Shown: positions 19,218 through 30,067 of the stretch, piece by piece
Layout of the letters: each line of letters starts with the position of its first letter
How positions within the stretch are numbered: position 1 is the first letter of the stretch
NCBI RefSeq assembly: GCF_003111605.1
Contig: NZ_MZGU01000003.1
Span: 62,001-126,000 of the forward strand
DNA length: 64,000 nt
From: Methanobrevibacter woesei
GTDB taxonomy: Archaea; Methanobacteriota; Methanobacteria; Methanobacteriales; Methanobacteriaceae
Direction: 5' to 3'
Notes under the pieces: generated by a model
Databases searched by the model: none
Seen by the model: the letters and a program-made list of their open reading frames with translations, nothing else
What the model was told of the DNA's origin: nothing
Program-made: the position numbers and the translations under genes

Positions 19218-20426
19218 TTACATTTCCCCTTTTAAATAATCGGCTAATCTTTTAGATAATGCTAATATAGTTAAACTTGGTGGTTTACCTGGAGATTGTG
19301 GAATAACACTTGCATCACAGACATATAAACCATCAATATCTGTTTTTAAATTTTTATCCACTACTTCTCCAATAGCTGCAGTTCCTCCAGGATGTGCTCC
19401 CCTATAAACTGTTGAAGCTATTGTTTTAGAATCAACTCCTGCTTCTTTTAAAATAAATCCTGCTACAGCAGTACCTTCAGCTAAATATCTAATATCATTT
19501 ATTGTGTTAATTTTAACAACTTTTCCTTCGCTGTCAATATATCCTTGACATTCATCAGGAGTTTTAACCATTATACTTAAAATATCCTTATCATCAATTG
19601 AATCATCATCAATTTTTTCACGAATAAATGAAGAGAAGTGAGGTGATAAAATAAAGTTTTTAACTTCTACAAGTGCATTCATCTGTACTTCACTATTAAA
19701 ACCAATATCTTTAATTACTCCACCAACAGTAACAAAAGGATCGAAAAATATCTTATTGCCTGCAGATAAACCTGTGTTTCTTAAAATCATTGCAGATGAA
19801 ACTGCTCCTGCAGATAAAACAATAATATCATCCTCTAGAATGTAAGTTTCACCATCTTTAACATATTCAACTGCTTTAACATTACTATTTTCAGTTAATA
19901 CTTTAGTAACTTCTGCATTTACAATTAATTCTGCACCTGCATCAACTGCTTTATCAATGAAATCTTTAGAAGACCACTTTGCATCCTTAGGACATCCCAA
20001 TGCGCACCTACCACATTGAATACATTTTTCTTCTTCCACTGCCTTTGGCATTTTAATTGGATTTAGGCCAAGTTTTTCACTTGCATCTAAAAATAGCTGT
20101 GTTCCTCTACCAATATGAGAATCATCCATCTGATGAACATTGATCAAATCTTCAACATAATCAAACTCCGAAGAAATATCAATTCCATATTCTTTTAATT
20201 CTTCTTCAAGAGCCCTTACTGTATTTGCCATTGAGACAATTGTTGAACCACCAACACAAGTAGTTTTTAATAAATCAACACCCTCATCAGAGGCATCATA
20301 ATAATTAAAAGCATTTTTAGAATCATCATAAGGTCCTTTTTCAAGTATAGTTACAGGAATTCCACTAGTAGCCAATTCCATAGCTAATAATCCTCCTCCT
20401 GCTCCAGAACCTACAATAACCACCAT
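19218..20426 (-). CDS. GMC-type FAD-dependent oxidoreductase with four-cysteine motif
   Basis: A 402-residue glucose-methanol-choline family oxidoreductase. FAD is bound by VVIVGSGAGGGLLAMELA at the very N-terminus. The C-terminal GMC signature is visible (GLYVCDASVIPQSPGKPPS). At about residues 135-147 the sequence reads CIQCGRCALGCP, a C-x2-C-x2-C-x3-C-P pattern like a [4Fe-4S] ferredoxin site. Similar cysteine segments occur in some bacterial GMC enzymes. The protein is shorter than most of the family (500 or more). The substrate is unknown. It converges with pyrI and is divergent from tldD. Confidence 0.82.
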   Translation of the reverse strand: MVVIVGSGAGGGLLAMELATSGIPVTILEKGPYDDSKNAFNYYDASDEGVDLLKTTCVGGSTIVSMANTVRALEEELKEYGIDISSEFDYVEDLINVHQMDDSHIGRGTQLFLDASEKLGLNPIKMPKAVEEEKCIQCGRCALGCPKDAKWSSKDFIDKAVDAGAELIVNAEVTKVLTENSNVKAVEYVKDGETYILEDDIIVLSAGAVSSAMILRNTGLSAGNKIFFDPFVTVGGVIKDIGFNSEVQMNALVEVKNFILSPHFSSFIREKIDDDSIDDKDILSIMVKTPDECQGYIDSEGKVVKINTINDIRYLAEGTAVAGFILKEAGVDSKTIASTVYRGAHPGGTAAIGEVVDKNLKTDIDGLYVCDASVIPQSPGKPPSLTILALSKRLADYLKGEM

Positions 20427-20584
20427 TTTATCACCTTCATTTCATTAGACATGACTATATTAAAAAATCTATATAAATATTTAGATGTAAATTTAAAAAT
20501 AGATAAGTCTTTTTTTATAAGATTAATTATAAATATATTGTAAATAACTAAAAATTTTAATTATCATTCAAGGAAAGTGAAAAA

Positions 20585-21955
20585 ATGGAAGAATATATTG
20601 ACTTATGTGAAAAAGTTATTGAAAAAACTATTCCAAAAGTCGACTATGTTGATATTAGAGCTGGAAAAAGTAATAATTCTAGTATTATAATGAAAGATGG
20701 CTCTGTTGATGAAGTTAACACTGGAAACACCTTAGGATTTAGAATAAGGGTTTTAAATAATGGTGCATGGGGTTTTGCATACACAAACGATTATACTAAA
20801 TTGGAAGAAATTGCAGAAACATCAATTACATTAGCAAATTCACTAAAAGGAGACATTGAATTAGCTCCAAGTGAAATCATTAAAGATAAAGTTGTTAGTG
20901 ATGTTAAAATACCTTTTTCCGATGTAAGCATTGAAGAAAAAAAGGATATAATGGAAGAAGCAAATAAGGCAGCTAGTTTAGATAAAGTGAACAGTATTAC
21001 AATTAGCTATTCAGATAGTGAAAATAAAGGTTTATTTATTAATAGTGAAGGTAGTTTAATCCAGACAGATGAAAGTCGTGTTGGAATGTTTTTAAATGCT
21101 GCTGCAACTAATGGAGAGGTTATCCAATTTGGACATGGAAGTATTGGTGGAGTTAAAGGATTTGAAGCTATTACAAATGTGGATATTGAAGAATTTTCCC
21201 GCAATATTGCACAGAAAGCTATTAGACTATTAGATGCAGAACCTGCCCCTTCTGGAAAATTCCCAATTATTGCAGATAATGAACTAACTGGAGTATTCAT
21301 TCACGAAGCATTAGGACATGCAGTTGAAGGAGACTTAATATTACAAAATGATTCTATATTAAAAGGAAAAATGAACACCAAAATAGCTTCAGATATTGTA
21401 AATATCTACGATGATGCAAGTTTAAAAGATGGATTTGGACATTATGCTTATGATGTTGAAGGTGTTAAAACTAAGAAAAACCAACTTGTTAAAAATGGAG
21501 AACTTGTAAGCTTATTAAATTCCAGAGAAACTGCATCAAAACTAGGTATGAAATCATCAGGTAATGCAAGATCACCTTTAAGTGACCAGCCAATTGTAAG
21601 AATGAGTAACACTTACCTTGAACCTGGAGACATGAGTTTTGATGAATTAATTGAAGATATTAAAGATGGAATTTATCTCAAAGGTTCTAGAGGCGGACAA
21701 GTAGATACCGGAAAAGGAATATTCCAATTTAATGCTGCTGAAGGTTTTATAATTAAAAATGGTGAAGTAACAACACCATTACGAGATGTTTCTTTATCTG
21801 GAAACATACTTGAAACCTTAAAACATGTTGATGCAATTGGATCTGACTTTAAATTAAGTGTTGGATTCTGTGGTAAAGATGGTCAAACAGCCCCAGTAGG
21901 TGATGGTGGACCACATACAAGAATATTAGATGCATTAGTTGGTGGAAGTAGTTAA
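20585..21955 (+). CDS. tldD: TldD/PmbA family metallopeptidase TldD
   Basis: A 456-residue TldD subunit. The zinc site HEALGH is at residues 240-245 (HExxxH), which marks the catalytic subunit. The C-terminus has the family motifs [12 protein letters not shown] and [19 protein letters not shown]. Bacterial TldD/TldE degrades small peptides. The inactive partner TldE/PmbA is not in the window. A GGAAAGTGAAAAA site precedes the ATG. An AMMECR1 protein gene follows 15 bases downstream. Confidence 0.93.
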   Translation: MEEYIDLCEKVIEKTIPKVDYVDIRAGKSNNSSIIMKDGSVDEVNTGNTLGFRIRVLNNGAWGFAYTNDYTKLEEIAETSITLANSLKGDIELAPSEIIKDKVVSDVKIPFSDVSIEEKKDIMEEANKAASLDKVNSITISYSDSENKGLFINSEGSLIQTDESRVGMFLNAAATNGEVIQFGHGSIGGVKGFEAITNVDIEEFSRNIAQKAIRLLDAEPAPSGKFPIIADNELTGVFIHEALGHAVEGDLILQNDSILKGKMNTKIASDIVNIYDDASLKDGFGHYAYDVEGVKTKKNQLVKNGELVSLLNSRETASKLGMKSSGNARSPLSDQPIVRMSNTYLEPGDMSFDELIEDIKDGIYLKGSRGGQVDTGKGIFQFNAAEGFIIKNGEVTTPLRDVSLSGNILETLKHVDAIGSDFKLSVGFCGKDGQTAPVGDGGPHTRILDALVGGSS

Positions 21956-21970
21956 ATAAGAGGGATTAAA

Positions 21971-22528
21971 ATGATAACAAAAGAAAGTGGACAATATTTA
22001 TTAGAAATAGCAAAAGAAGCTATTTTAACTTATCTTGATGAAGGAAGAAAAATTGGAATTCCTGAAGACTGTCCAGAAGAATTAAAAGAAAAACTTGGTG
22101 TTTTCGTTACACTAAATAAAAATGAAATGTTAAGAGGATGTATTGGATATCCAGAGCCTGTTGAAACAGCTATTCAAGCAACTATCAATGTAGCTATTTC
22201 TGCAGCATTTGAAGACCCTAGATTTAACCCTCTTATAAAAGAAGAGTATGATGACATTACACTTGAGGTAACTGTACTTACAAAACCAGAAATATTGGAA
22301 GTAGATGACCCTCAGGAGTATTTAGATAAAATAGAAATCGGAAAAGATGGACTAATAATTCAAAAAGGATTTAGCAGAGGTTTACTCCTACCACAAGTAG
22401 CAACTGAAAACAATATGAATGTTGAAGAATTTTTAGAGCACACTTGTATGAAAGCAGGAATCAGTTCTGATAGCTGGTTAGATGCAAGTTGTGATGTTTA
22501 CACTTTCCAAGGCCAAATATTTAAGTAG
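21971..22528 (+). CDS. AMMECR1 family protein
   Basis: A 185-residue protein of the AMMECR1 (TIGR00296) family, conserved from archaea to humans. The hallmark motif is LRGCIGYPEP near residues 58-67, and FEDPRFNPL follows. Its biochemical function is not established. It lies between tldD and nog1 on one strand with gaps of 15 and 0 bases, so the three are probably co-transcribed. Confidence 0.9.
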   Translation: MITKESGQYLLEIAKEAILTYLDEGRKIGIPEDCPEELKEKLGVFVTLNKNEMLRGCIGYPEPVETAIQATINVAISAAFEDPRFNPLIKEEYDDITLEVTVLTKPEILEVDDPQEYLDKIEIGKDGLIIQKGFSRGLLLPQVATENNMNVEEFLEHTCMKAGISSDSWLDASCDVYTFQGQIFK

Positions 22529-23560
22529 ATGATTAAAATGATGATTCCAACTATACCAACTCCTGATGAGTTACTAGATAAAGGATTTAGAAGAGGAAAA
22601 AAGGCAGCAGACCTAATGAGAACACAAAAAATACCAAAACATTTGAAAGGTAAAAAAATTGAAGAAACAAGAGTTGTTACATCTTGTCAAGTAATTAAGG
22701 ATAAACTTAAATCAATTTTAGATAGTGTTCCTGAAATTGAAGAACTTCCTATGTTTTATCAGGATTATATAGATATTACCGTAGGTGTTGATGATATGAA
22801 ACAGGCCCTTGGAGCTTTAAATTGGGCTTATGGTATTATTACACAACTTGAAAAAGAATATGGGGCTAAAATACGTAAAAACCCATCTGAAAGAGCTACT
22901 TCTTTTCAAAAACAAGCCTATGGCAGACTAGCTTCTGTTGTGAATAAAATTAAAAAAGATTTAGATTTCCTTGATTTTGCAAAAGCTAATTTAAGAAATA
23001 TGCCAACTATTGATTTTGATGCAACTACCATTGTAATAGCTGGTTTTCCAAATGTAGGAAAATCAACCTTACTTAAACAGCTATCTGGAGCTGATCCTCA
23101 GGTAGCTAACTATCCATTTACAACAAAAGGAATTCAAATAGGGCATGTTGAAAGACACTGGAAACATATCCAAATTATAGACACTCCAGGGTTATTAGAC
23201 AGGCCTGTTTTGGAAATGAATGATATTGAATTAAATGCTATGGTTGCACTTGAACATTTAGCAGATACAATTCTATTTATTTTTGATGCTTCCGAAACAT
23301 GTGGATTTAGCCTAGAAAGTCAATATAACCTATTAAAACAGATTGAACAGGTATTTAGTGAAATACCAATCATATACCTTTTCAATAAAATGGATATTGT
23401 CAAAGATGTTGAAGATCAAGAATATATTAAACCATATGTTGATGAATTCGATGATGCTATCTTTATTTCAGCTATTGATGGTGAAGGAATAGAAAAAATC
23501 AGCAAGAAATTTGATACTATTAAAAAGATAGAACGTGAAAGTGAAGATGACTTTTACTAA
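22529..23560 (+). CDS. NOG1-like ribosome-associated GTPase
   Basis: An Obg-HflX superfamily GTPase of the archaeal NOG1 group, involved in large ribosomal subunit assembly. It has an N-terminal helical region of about 165 residues, then G1 GFPNVGKST (near residue 172), G3 DTPGLLDRP, G4 NKMD and a G5-like SAIDG. The start is ambiguous: the ATG at 22529 directly follows the AMMECR1 stop, while the ATG at 22538 has better spacing from GATGAT. 343 residues from the first. Confidence 0.88.
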   Translation: MIKMMIPTIPTPDELLDKGFRRGKKAADLMRTQKIPKHLKGKKIEETRVVTSCQVIKDKLKSILDSVPEIEELPMFYQDYIDITVGVDDMKQALGALNWAYGIITQLEKEYGAKIRKNPSERATSFQKQAYGRLASVVNKIKKDLDFLDFAKANLRNMPTIDFDATTIVIAGFPNVGKSTLLKQLSGADPQVANYPFTTKGIQIGHVERHWKHIQIIDTPGLLDRPVLEMNDIELNAMVALEHLADTILFIFDASETCGFSLESQYNLLKQIEQVFSEIPIIYLFNKMDIVKDVEDQEYIKPYVDEFDDAIFISAIDGEGIEKISKKFDTIKKIERESEDDFY

Positions 23561-23650
23561 CATTTATATACTTTAATATCATAGTAACTAATACTTATTT
23601 CAAAGTGGGAAAAAACTATAAAATAAGAATAAAAAAATAAGGTGAAAAAA

Positions 23651-24259
23651 ATGGCTGAAGAAGATATTATTGAAACAACTGCAAGAGAAAAACAAGCAGA
23701 AACTGAAGAAGAAGTAGAAAATGAAACCAGTGAAACTTCTGAAGAAGAAACTGTTAAAGATAAAGAACAAGAAAGAAGAGAAAGACTTGATGAAAAATTA
23801 AAACAAGGAAAAGAAATTACTGATAAAATAGCTGAAGACATAACAAGAACCGTAGACTCATTTATCGTAAATATGAAATCTATGCAAAAAAATGTTGACG
23901 GTAAAATCAATGATTACAAAAAAACAGCAGTTAACGGTCTTTATGCAGATTTAGTTGAAGATGAAGAAAAATACTACCTTAGAGTATGGGTACCTGGAAT
24001 CCCTAAAAAAGATATTGAAATAGAAGCAAGTGATAATGAACTTGTTATTGAAGTAGAATTTGATTCATTAGCTGATTCTATTGAAAGTGAAGATAAAAAA
24101 GTTATTATTAACGGATTAAAAACTGGTAAATGCACTAAAACAATCCACTTTGAAGAAAACATTGATATTGAAACCATTGATGCTAAAGCAAACAAAGGTG
24201 TACTCAATATCATAGTTAACAAAATACAAGCACCAAAACAAAAAGTAAATGTAGAATAA
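23651..24259 (+). CDS. small heat shock protein, Hsp20/alpha-crystallin
   Basis: A 202-residue chaperone. The first 80 or so residues are extremely acidic and likely coiled coil (EEDIIETTAREKQAETEEE and on). The alpha-crystallin domain follows (YLRVWVPGIPKKDIEIEAS, ending KANKGVLNIIVNK with the conserved A-x-x-x-G-V-L motif). Archaeal Hsp20 is usually about 150 residues, so the acidic N-terminal extension is unusual. I use the ATG at 23651; the GTG nine bases before it is part of GGTGAAAAAA. Confidence 0.87.
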   Translation: MAEEDIIETTAREKQAETEEEVENETSETSEEETVKDKEQERRERLDEKLKQGKEITDKIAEDITRTVDSFIVNMKSMQKNVDGKINDYKKTAVNGLYADLVEDEEKYYLRVWVPGIPKKDIEIEASDNELVIEVEFDSLADSIESEDKKVIINGLKTGKCTKTIHFEENIDIETIDAKANKGVLNIIVNKIQAPKQKVNVE

Positions 24260-24310
24260 ATTAAATCTACATTTTCTTTTTAACTTTTTTTTAAATTTTT
24301 AAGATTATAT

Positions 24311-24937
24311 ATGAATATTGACTTATCTTCTGTTGGAATGGTGAAAGGCCAGCAATATGAAACAATAATTACCACTGCTGATTCTAATCAGAATAGAAAC
24401 ACTGCCCCCATTGGAGTTATCTGTAGAGGAAAAGACTCCATAATGTGTCGTATTTTTAAAGGAGGTAGAACTTTAGATAATATCATTAATCAGAAAGAAT
24501 TTACTGTAAATTTAACCTCCAATCCACAGATGTTTACTTCTGCAATCATCAACAATATCCCAGAGGAATATTTAACTGAAAATAATTCCCTAGTAGGTGC
24601 AGACAGCTATTTTAAGTGTGAAGTAACTGATTTAATAGAGGCTGTTAAAAAAAGCGACCCGATTAGAAAAAGTGAAGCCATAGTTATTAAAGCTAAAGTT
24701 ACTGATTTAAAAATAAATAATCCCTGTAAAAAAGCCATTAATCGTGGATTTTTTATGTTGATTGAAACTTTATCTGATTTTACAAGAATTGATTTAGTAG
24801 ATGTTCCAACACAACAAAAGTATATAGCTAGATTCAAAGAGTGTATGCGAGTAATTAATAAAGTGGGATCTAAAGAAGATAAAAAAGCAATCCATATATT
24901 AAAAAATGAATTGATAAAAAAAGGATTTGAAATTTAA
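24311..24937 (+). CDS. DUF447 family flavin-reductase-like protein
   Basis: A 208-residue archaeal protein resembling the DUF447 family, which has the split-barrel FMN-binding fold of flavin reductases. Features seen are [18 protein letters not shown] and GGRTLDNI in the N-terminal half and [17 protein letters not shown] in the C-terminal half. The function in methanogens is unknown. No clear ribosome binding site precedes the ATG, so it may be translated from a leaderless transcript. It converges on the adenine deaminase gene with a four-base overlap. Confidence 0.75.
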   Translation: MNIDLSSVGMVKGQQYETIITTADSNQNRNTAPIGVICRGKDSIMCRIFKGGRTLDNIINQKEFTVNLTSNPQMFTSAIINNIPEEYLTENNSLVGADSYFKCEVTDLIEAVKKSDPIRKSEAIVIKAKVTDLKINNPCKKAINRGFFMLIETLSDFTRIDLVDVPTQQKYIARFKECMRVINKVGSKEDKKAIHILKNELIKKGFEI

Positions 24938-26619
24938 TCAACAATTAAATCCTTAAAAGAAAATTCATCAACATCAAATAAACCTTTATTTGATATTTTT
25001 AATGAAGGAATAACAAGTAAAGCCATAAAAGACATTGTCATAAATGGAGAATCTAATTCACAGTTTAATTTTTTAGCTTCATCAAGTAACTCTTTATATA
25101 GTGCACTTACTTCTTCTGCTGATTTATTACTCATTAATCCAGCTACTGGAAGAGGTAATGATTTTTTAAGACCTTCATTAACAACAACCAATCCCCCCTC
25201 ATTTTCTATGAGTAAATTAACAGCTTCTGCCATTTCAGTTGAGTTGGTTCCAATAACTATAATATTATGTGAATCATGGGAAATTGAAGATGCAATTGCA
25301 CCATTAGATAAGTTAAATCCAGAAATAAATCCATTAGCTATTGAATTTCCCCCATATCTTTCAACAACAGCTATCTTTAATATATCTCTTTCTAAGTCAG
25401 GCTGAATTAGACTATTTTTAACATTTAATACTGCAGTATCATTTTCAGTGAGTAGTTCCCCATTAAAACATTTCACTACATTAACTTCAACACTTTCCCC
25501 CTCATAAGTTACATCAAAGTCTTCAGGTGATTTCCTAGAAAGGTCAAATGTATTTTTAAAATTATCTTCAGCTGCATCAAAAAGAACTTTGCCATTATCA
25601 TAAACTAATTTACCACCAACATAAGTTCTTTTAATATTAAAATCATCAAAGTTGTCTATAACAACAAAATTAGCTTTTCTTCCTTCAGCTATTGCTCCAG
25701 AATTAAGATTGTAATGAGAAGCAGGATTAATAGTTACCATTTTAATAGCTTCAATAATATCAATTCCAAAACTAGCTGCTTTTTTAATATCTTCATTTAG
25801 ATAGCCTTTAATAAGATCATCAGCATGCTTGTCATCACTTACAAGGAAATCAAATATTGGTTTTTTAAGATTCTCTTCAAGATTATCATTGCTTCCATGA
25901 TTTTTCCAATAGCTAATTCTTTCATCTAAATCAAAAATAGCATCTAAATTCTTAGCAGATGAACCAGAACGCACCATTATTTTCATGCCTTTTTCTTTTT
26001 TTTCAATAGCTTCTTGAAAACTGCTGCATTCATGGTCAGTACTTATACCTGCACCAATATATTTATCTAAATCTTCACCAGAAAGTAATGGAGCATGACC
26101 ATCAATAGGTTTGGATAACTCTTTAGATGCATTTAATTTAGCAAGTACACTTTCATCATCATTAAGAACACCTGGAAAATTCATCATTTCCCCTAATGCT
26201 ACAAAATCATCTCTAACTAAAAGTTTTTTAATATCCTTTTCATCTAATATGGCTCCAGAAGTTTCAAAAGGAGTTGCTGGAACACAAGAAGGAGCAGTAA
26301 AATAAAAATCAAAAGGTGCTATTTTAGCATCATCTACAAAGAAATCAATTGCTTCAATACCACCAACATTTGCTATTTCATGAGGATCGCAAATAGCTGA
26401 AGTCGAACCATGCCTAACAGCTACTTTAGCAAATTGAGAAGGAGTAAGCATGGAACTTTCAATATGAATATGAGAATCAATAAAACCAGGAATGATAATG
26501 CCTTCAAGATTTTCATCATCAAGTGGTTTTATTTTCTCAAATAATCCATTTTTAACAGTTATTTCAGCAGGAAAAACTGAATTATTAAATACATCCAATA
26601 TATTTCCTTTGATAATCAT
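24934..26619 (-). CDS. ade: adenine deaminase
   Basis: Converts adenine to hypoxanthine (purine salvage), an amidohydrolase-fold metalloenzyme of normal length at 561 residues. Metal ligands are visible in [14 protein letters not shown], and [20 protein letters not shown] and DHECSS match the Ade family. [14 protein letters not shown] lies in the C-terminal part. Its ATG touches the stop of the upstream LOR/SDH gene with no gap. Confidence 0.92.
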   Translation of the reverse strand: MIIKGNILDVFNNSVFPAEITVKNGLFEKIKPLDDENLEGIIIPGFIDSHIHIESSMLTPSQFAKVAVRHGSTSAICDPHEIANVGGIEAIDFFVDDAKIAPFDFYFTAPSCVPATPFETSGAILDEKDIKKLLVRDDFVALGEMMNFPGVLNDDESVLAKLNASKELSKPIDGHAPLLSGEDLDKYIGAGISTDHECSSFQEAIEKKEKGMKIMVRSGSSAKNLDAIFDLDERISYWKNHGSNDNLEENLKKPIFDFLVSDDKHADDLIKGYLNEDIKKAASFGIDIIEAIKMVTINPASHYNLNSGAIAEGRKANFVVIDNFDDFNIKRTYVGGKLVYDNGKVLFDAAEDNFKNTFDLSRKSPEDFDVTYEGESVEVNVVKCFNGELLTENDTAVLNVKNSLIQPDLERDILKIAVVERYGGNSIANGFISGFNLSNGAIASSISHDSHNIIVIGTNSTEMAEAVNLLIENEGGLVVVNEGLKKSLPLPVAGLMSNKSAEEVSALYKELLDEAKKLNCELDSPFMTMSFMALLVIPSLKISNKGLFDVDEFSFKDLIVD

Positions 26620-27840
26620 TTAATCATCTTCTAGGGCATTGTATAATAATGGCAAGAATGTACCAATATCAGTTACAATACTAAGTACCTGTGCACTTCC
26701 CCTGTCAGATAACTTAGTAACAGTGGATGGATTAATATCTACACAGACACTTTTTACTTTAGATGGTAATAAGTTACCCATAGCTATTGAATGTAACATT
26801 GTAGCAATCATAATAACCATATCAACATCTTGAGCATAATGCCTCATTAATTCCTGTGCTTCAACAGTGTTAGTTATTACATCAGGTAATGGACCATCAT
26901 CACGAATAGAACCTGCTAGAACATAAGGCACATCATTTTTAACACACTCATACATAATTCCACCATTTAAGGTTCCATCTTCAACTGCTTCTTTAATGGA
27001 ACCAGATTGGTTAATTCTGTTAATGGCCCTCATATGGTGAGTATGACCATGAGATACAATTTCTCCAGTTTCAACTTCAATACCTAATGATGTTCCAAAA
27101 AGATTGCTCTCAATATCGTGAGTTGCAAGTGCATTTCCAGCAAGTAAAACATCAATATAACCTTCCCTAATTAAAGAAGCGAGATATTTGCCTGATCCAG
27201 TGTGAACAATAGCTGGTCCTCCAACAATAGCTATTTTTCCACCTCTGCCTTTAATTTCTTTAATCTCGCTAGCAATACCCTTAATAAGATTCATTAAAGG
27301 TTTTTCAGAAGACACATCACTATTCATAAACTCAAAAATTTGCTGAGTGTCTCTTGATTTTTGAGGAGGTGTGATTCTAATACCTTCACGACCAACTGCA
27401 ATCATATCCCCTGCTTTAATATCAGCAAGTGGTTTACAGTAAGCCTTTTTGGTTTCTTCATCAATGCAGATTGTACAGTCCATTTCAATATTTTCTACAA
27501 CAATCCAGTTACCTTCATAGAGTACATGGGTTGTGTGATTTGAAGTTGAGTAAAAACCTTCAGGAGCAACTTTATCTTTGGTAGATGCAACTAATTCCAC
27601 TTCTTTTAATTCAGAGATAGTAGCACCAAGCCTTGATAACTCATCTAAAATCATATTTAATTTTTCGGGTGTGTCAGCAGAGATTACCATTTTAGCAGTA
27701 CTAATATCTGATTTCCTTTTACCAATTTCAAACTCCACTATATCAAAATCTCCACCTTTAGCCATTACAAGATCCATAGTTTTTGGAAGAGTTAATGAAT
27801 CTATAATATGACCAGAAAGTTCAATAGTTCTAGTATTCAT
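26620..27840 (-). CDS. LOR/SDH family protein, probable archaeal ornithine cyclodeaminase
   Basis: A 406-residue protein of the TIGR00300 LOR/SDH family. The N-terminal part of about 100 residues ([19 protein letters not shown]) is the LOR/SDH conserved domain. The C-terminal half has a nucleotide-binding look ([20 protein letters not shown] and [13 protein letters not shown]). Archaeal and cyanobacterial relatives make proline from ornithine or act as arginine dihydrolase, so ornithine cyclodeaminase is the most likely role. It is directly upstream of ade in one unit, a pairing for which I see no metabolic reason. Confidence 0.75.
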   Translation of the reverse strand: MNTRTIELSGHIIDSLTLPKTMDLVMAKGGDFDIVEFEIGKRKSDISTAKMVISADTPEKLNMILDELSRLGATISELKEVELVASTKDKVAPEGFYSTSNHTTHVLYEGNWIVVENIEMDCTICIDEETKKAYCKPLADIKAGDMIAVGREGIRITPPQKSRDTQQIFEFMNSDVSSEKPLMNLIKGIASEIKEIKGRGGKIAIVGGPAIVHTGSGKYLASLIREGYIDVLLAGNALATHDIESNLFGTSLGIEVETGEIVSHGHTHHMRAINRINQSGSIKEAVEDGTLNGGIMYECVKNDVPYVLAGSIRDDGPLPDVITNTVEAQELMRHYAQDVDMVIMIATMLHSIAMGNLLPSKVKSVCVDINPSTVTKLSDRGSAQVLSIVTDIGTFLPLLYNALEDD

Positions 27841-28023
27841 AATATTTGCTCCTATTTTTTAATAATAAATAATATTACTATTATCTAAAAGCTATTATTT
27901 AAATAATTCGATAAAAGAAAAAAATTAAAACGAGGTTTCAGATTATTGAAAAATAAAGCAATAAAAATTCTAATTTAAAATTTAAATAATAAAAATTAGA
28001 ATAAATATAGTAAAGGTGAATAT

Positions 28024-28701
28024 ATGAAAATTGTTATTGCAATTGGTGGGTCAATCCTATTAAAAGAATATGATTATCAAAAATTCCAAGAGTACAGTGA
28101 AATTTTAAAGTCTTTATCAAATGAACATGAATTATTTGTTGTTGTAGGTGGAGGAAAACCTGCAAGAGACTATATTAGTGTTATTCGTGATTTAAACGGT
28201 GGAGAAGCTCAATGTGATGATATTGGTATTGAGGTAACTAGAATCAATGCAAAATTATTATTAACTGCATTAGGTGACTACGCTTACCAAAGAGTACCAC
28301 ATAACTTCCAAGAAGCTTTAGAATTTTCAGCTAGTGGAAAAATAATCGTAATGGGCGGAACTGAACCAGCACATAGTACTGATGCAGTTTCAGCTATTTT
28401 AGCAGAATACATTCATGCAGATAAACTTATTAACCTAACTTCAGTTGATGGAATGTACAATAAAGATCCAAATAAATATGATGATGCAGAATTAATCAAA
28501 GAGATTACTGCTTCTGAAATGATGGAATTTATTAGTGGAAAAGACACAAAAGCAGGAACTTATGAGTTTTTCGACATGACTGCAATCCAAATGATTAAAA
28601 GATCATCTATAGAAACTGTAATAGCTAATGGATACACTCCAGAAAACTTAACTAAAGTTATTAATGGAGAAGACATTGGAACTAAAATTATTAATGAATA
28701 G
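28024..28701 (+). CDS. pyrH: UMP kinase, archaeal type
   Basis: Phosphorylates UMP to UDP. A 225-residue amino-acid-kinase fold protein with [13 protein letters not shown] at the N-terminus, [42 protein letters not shown] and [14 protein letters not shown]. It matches Pyrococcus PyrH in length and motifs. It is followed after eight bases by a TatD gene. An AAAGGTGAATAT site precedes the ATG. Confidence 0.92.
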   Translation: MKIVIAIGGSILLKEYDYQKFQEYSEILKSLSNEHELFVVVGGGKPARDYISVIRDLNGGEAQCDDIGIEVTRINAKLLLTALGDYAYQRVPHNFQEALEFSASGKIIVMGGTEPAHSTDAVSAILAEYIHADKLINLTSVDGMYNKDPNKYDDAELIKEITASEMMEFISGKDTKAGTYEFFDMTAIQMIKRSSIETVIANGYTPENLTKVINGEDIGTKIINE

Positions 28702-28709
28702 GTGATAAA

Positions 28710-29501
28710 TTGGATGGTCTTATTGATATTGGACTTAACTTAATGCATTCTTCATTTAAAAAAGACAGGCAGGAAATAATTGAAGAAGCTGCAAAAGTTG
28801 GTGTTTCAAAATCAATTATTACTGGAACTAATGTGAATTCCAGTAAAATAGCTAGCGAATATGCATCTAAATATCCTGGAATTTTATATTCTACTTCAGG
28901 TGTCCATCCTCATGATGCTAAAACATGCAACGAGAAAACCCTTGAAATTCTTGAAAAAAATGCCAAAAAAGAATGTGTTGTAGCTATTGGAGAATGCGGT
29001 CTTGATTATAACAGAGATTTCTCTCCAAGAGATGTTCAAAGATATTGGTTTGAAAAACAGATTGAATTAGCTGAAAAGTTAAACATGCCTCTTTTTTTAC
29101 ATGAAAGAGATGCACATGAAGATTTATATGCAATTTTAGAAAGACATCCGAAAATAGCTAAAAAAGCAGTAGTTCATTGTTTTACAGGAACTAGCAAAGA
29201 AGCTGAAAATTATATTGACTTAGGATGTTATATTGGTGTTACTGGATGGATTTGTGATATGAAGAGAGGAAAATCCCTTCAGGAAGCAGTTAAAGTTATT
29301 CCTCCTGAAAGATTAATGATTGAAACTGATGCACCATTTCTAATACCTAAAAATTTTGATAAAAAACCTAAAAGAAATAGGAACGAACCAAAGTATTTAC
29401 CTCATATTCTAAAAACAATTGCACATTACAAAGATGATTATGATGTTGAAAAACTAGCTAAAATAGTTACAATTAATACAGAAAAGTTTTTTAATATCTA
29501 A
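28710..29501 (+). CDS. TatD family metal-dependent hydrolase
   Basis: A 263-residue TatD-like nuclease/hydrolase with a TIM-barrel metallo-active site. Signatures are LIDIGLNLMHSSF, STSGVHPHDA, AIGECGLDYNRDF, FLHERDAHEDL, VHCFTGT and IETDAPFL. It starts at TTG (28710), four bases after GGTGATAAA; I see no ATG that would keep the N-terminal metal motif. TatD proteins have 3'-5' exonuclease activity in bacteria; the archaeal role is not defined. Confidence 0.88.
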   Translation: MDGLIDIGLNLMHSSFKKDRQEIIEEAAKVGVSKSIITGTNVNSSKIASEYASKYPGILYSTSGVHPHDAKTCNEKTLEILEKNAKKECVVAIGECGLDYNRDFSPRDVQRYWFEKQIELAEKLNMPLFLHERDAHEDLYAILERHPKIAKKAVVHCFTGTSKEAENYIDLGCYIGVTGWICDMKRGKSLQEAVKVIPPERLMIETDAPFLIPKNFDKKPKRNRNEPKYLPHILKTIAHYKDDYDVEKLAKIVTINTEKFFNI

Positions 29502-29536
29502 ATTAAATAATTTTAAAAAAATAAAAGGTGAAAAAT

Positions 29537-29728
29537 ATGGCTGTAGAACCACATAAACATTGTCCAATTTGCGGGACTCCAATCCCATTAAACGAACTTG
29601 TATGCTCTCCAGACTGTCAAAAAATCTGGAATCAAAGATTAGCTCAACAAAAGAAAAGCAGATATGGATTATTAGCAGTAATTATCATATTCGTTATTGT
29701 ATGGTATTTATTTAGCTTTGTTTTATAA
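29537..29728 (+). CDS. small zinc-ribbon membrane protein (DUF2116-like)
   Basis: 63 residues. An N-terminal zinc ribbon (CPICGTPIPLNELVCSPDCQ) is followed by a basic linker and one C-terminal membrane helix (YGLLAVIIIFVIVWYLFSF). It resembles DUF2116 zinc-ribbon proteins of archaea. The ATG at 29537 follows GGTGAAAAAT; the GTG at 29528 is in that site. It is followed 13 bases later by a YbjQ-family gene and then by a membrane protein with a YbjQ-like tail. Function unknown. Confidence 0.8.
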   Translation: MAVEPHKHCPICGTPIPLNELVCSPDCQKIWNQRLAQQKKSRYGLLAVIIIFVIVWYLFSFVL

Positions 29729-29741
29729 GATTAAGATTTAA

Positions 29742-30065
29742 ATGATATTATCATCTACAAATACATTAGAAAACAAAAAGATTGTTGCATACAAAGGTAT
29801 TGTAACTGGAGAATCTTTAATTGGTTCTAATGTATATAAAGATTTATTTTCAGGAGTACGTGATGTTGTAGGTGGCCGTACTTCAAAATATGAAGAAGAA
29901 ATCCAAAAAGCTAGAGAAGTTGCCCTAACAAGTATGAAAGAAAAAGCCCAAAGTTTAGATGCTAATGCAATAATAGGACTTAAAATATCCTATGATAACC
30001 TTGGCGGAACTATGGGTAACACAATACTTGTAACAGCTTATGGAACTGCTGTAAAATGTGAATAA
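29742..30065 (+). CDS. YbjQ family protein (DUF74)
   Basis: A 107-residue soluble protein of the YbjQ/UPF0145 family, which forms pentamers and is annotated as heavy-metal binding. Seen are [20 protein letters not shown] at the N-terminus, [16 protein letters not shown], and [13 protein letters not shown] in the C-terminal half. No good ribosome binding site precedes the ATG. The next gene, a membrane protein, ends in a domain that looks like a diverged copy of this protein. Confidence 0.87.
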   Translation: MILSSTNTLENKKIVAYKGIVTGESLIGSNVYKDLFSGVRDVVGGRTSKYEEEIQKAREVALTSMKEKAQSLDANAIIGLKISYDNLGGTMGNTILVTAYGTAVKCE

Positions 30066-30067
30066 AT

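Noticed and set aside
28024-28701. Amino-acid-kinase-fold gene as MfnE of methanofuran synthesis
   Set aside because: Length and the motifs [13 protein letters not shown] and [10 protein letters not shown] match archaeal UMP kinase.
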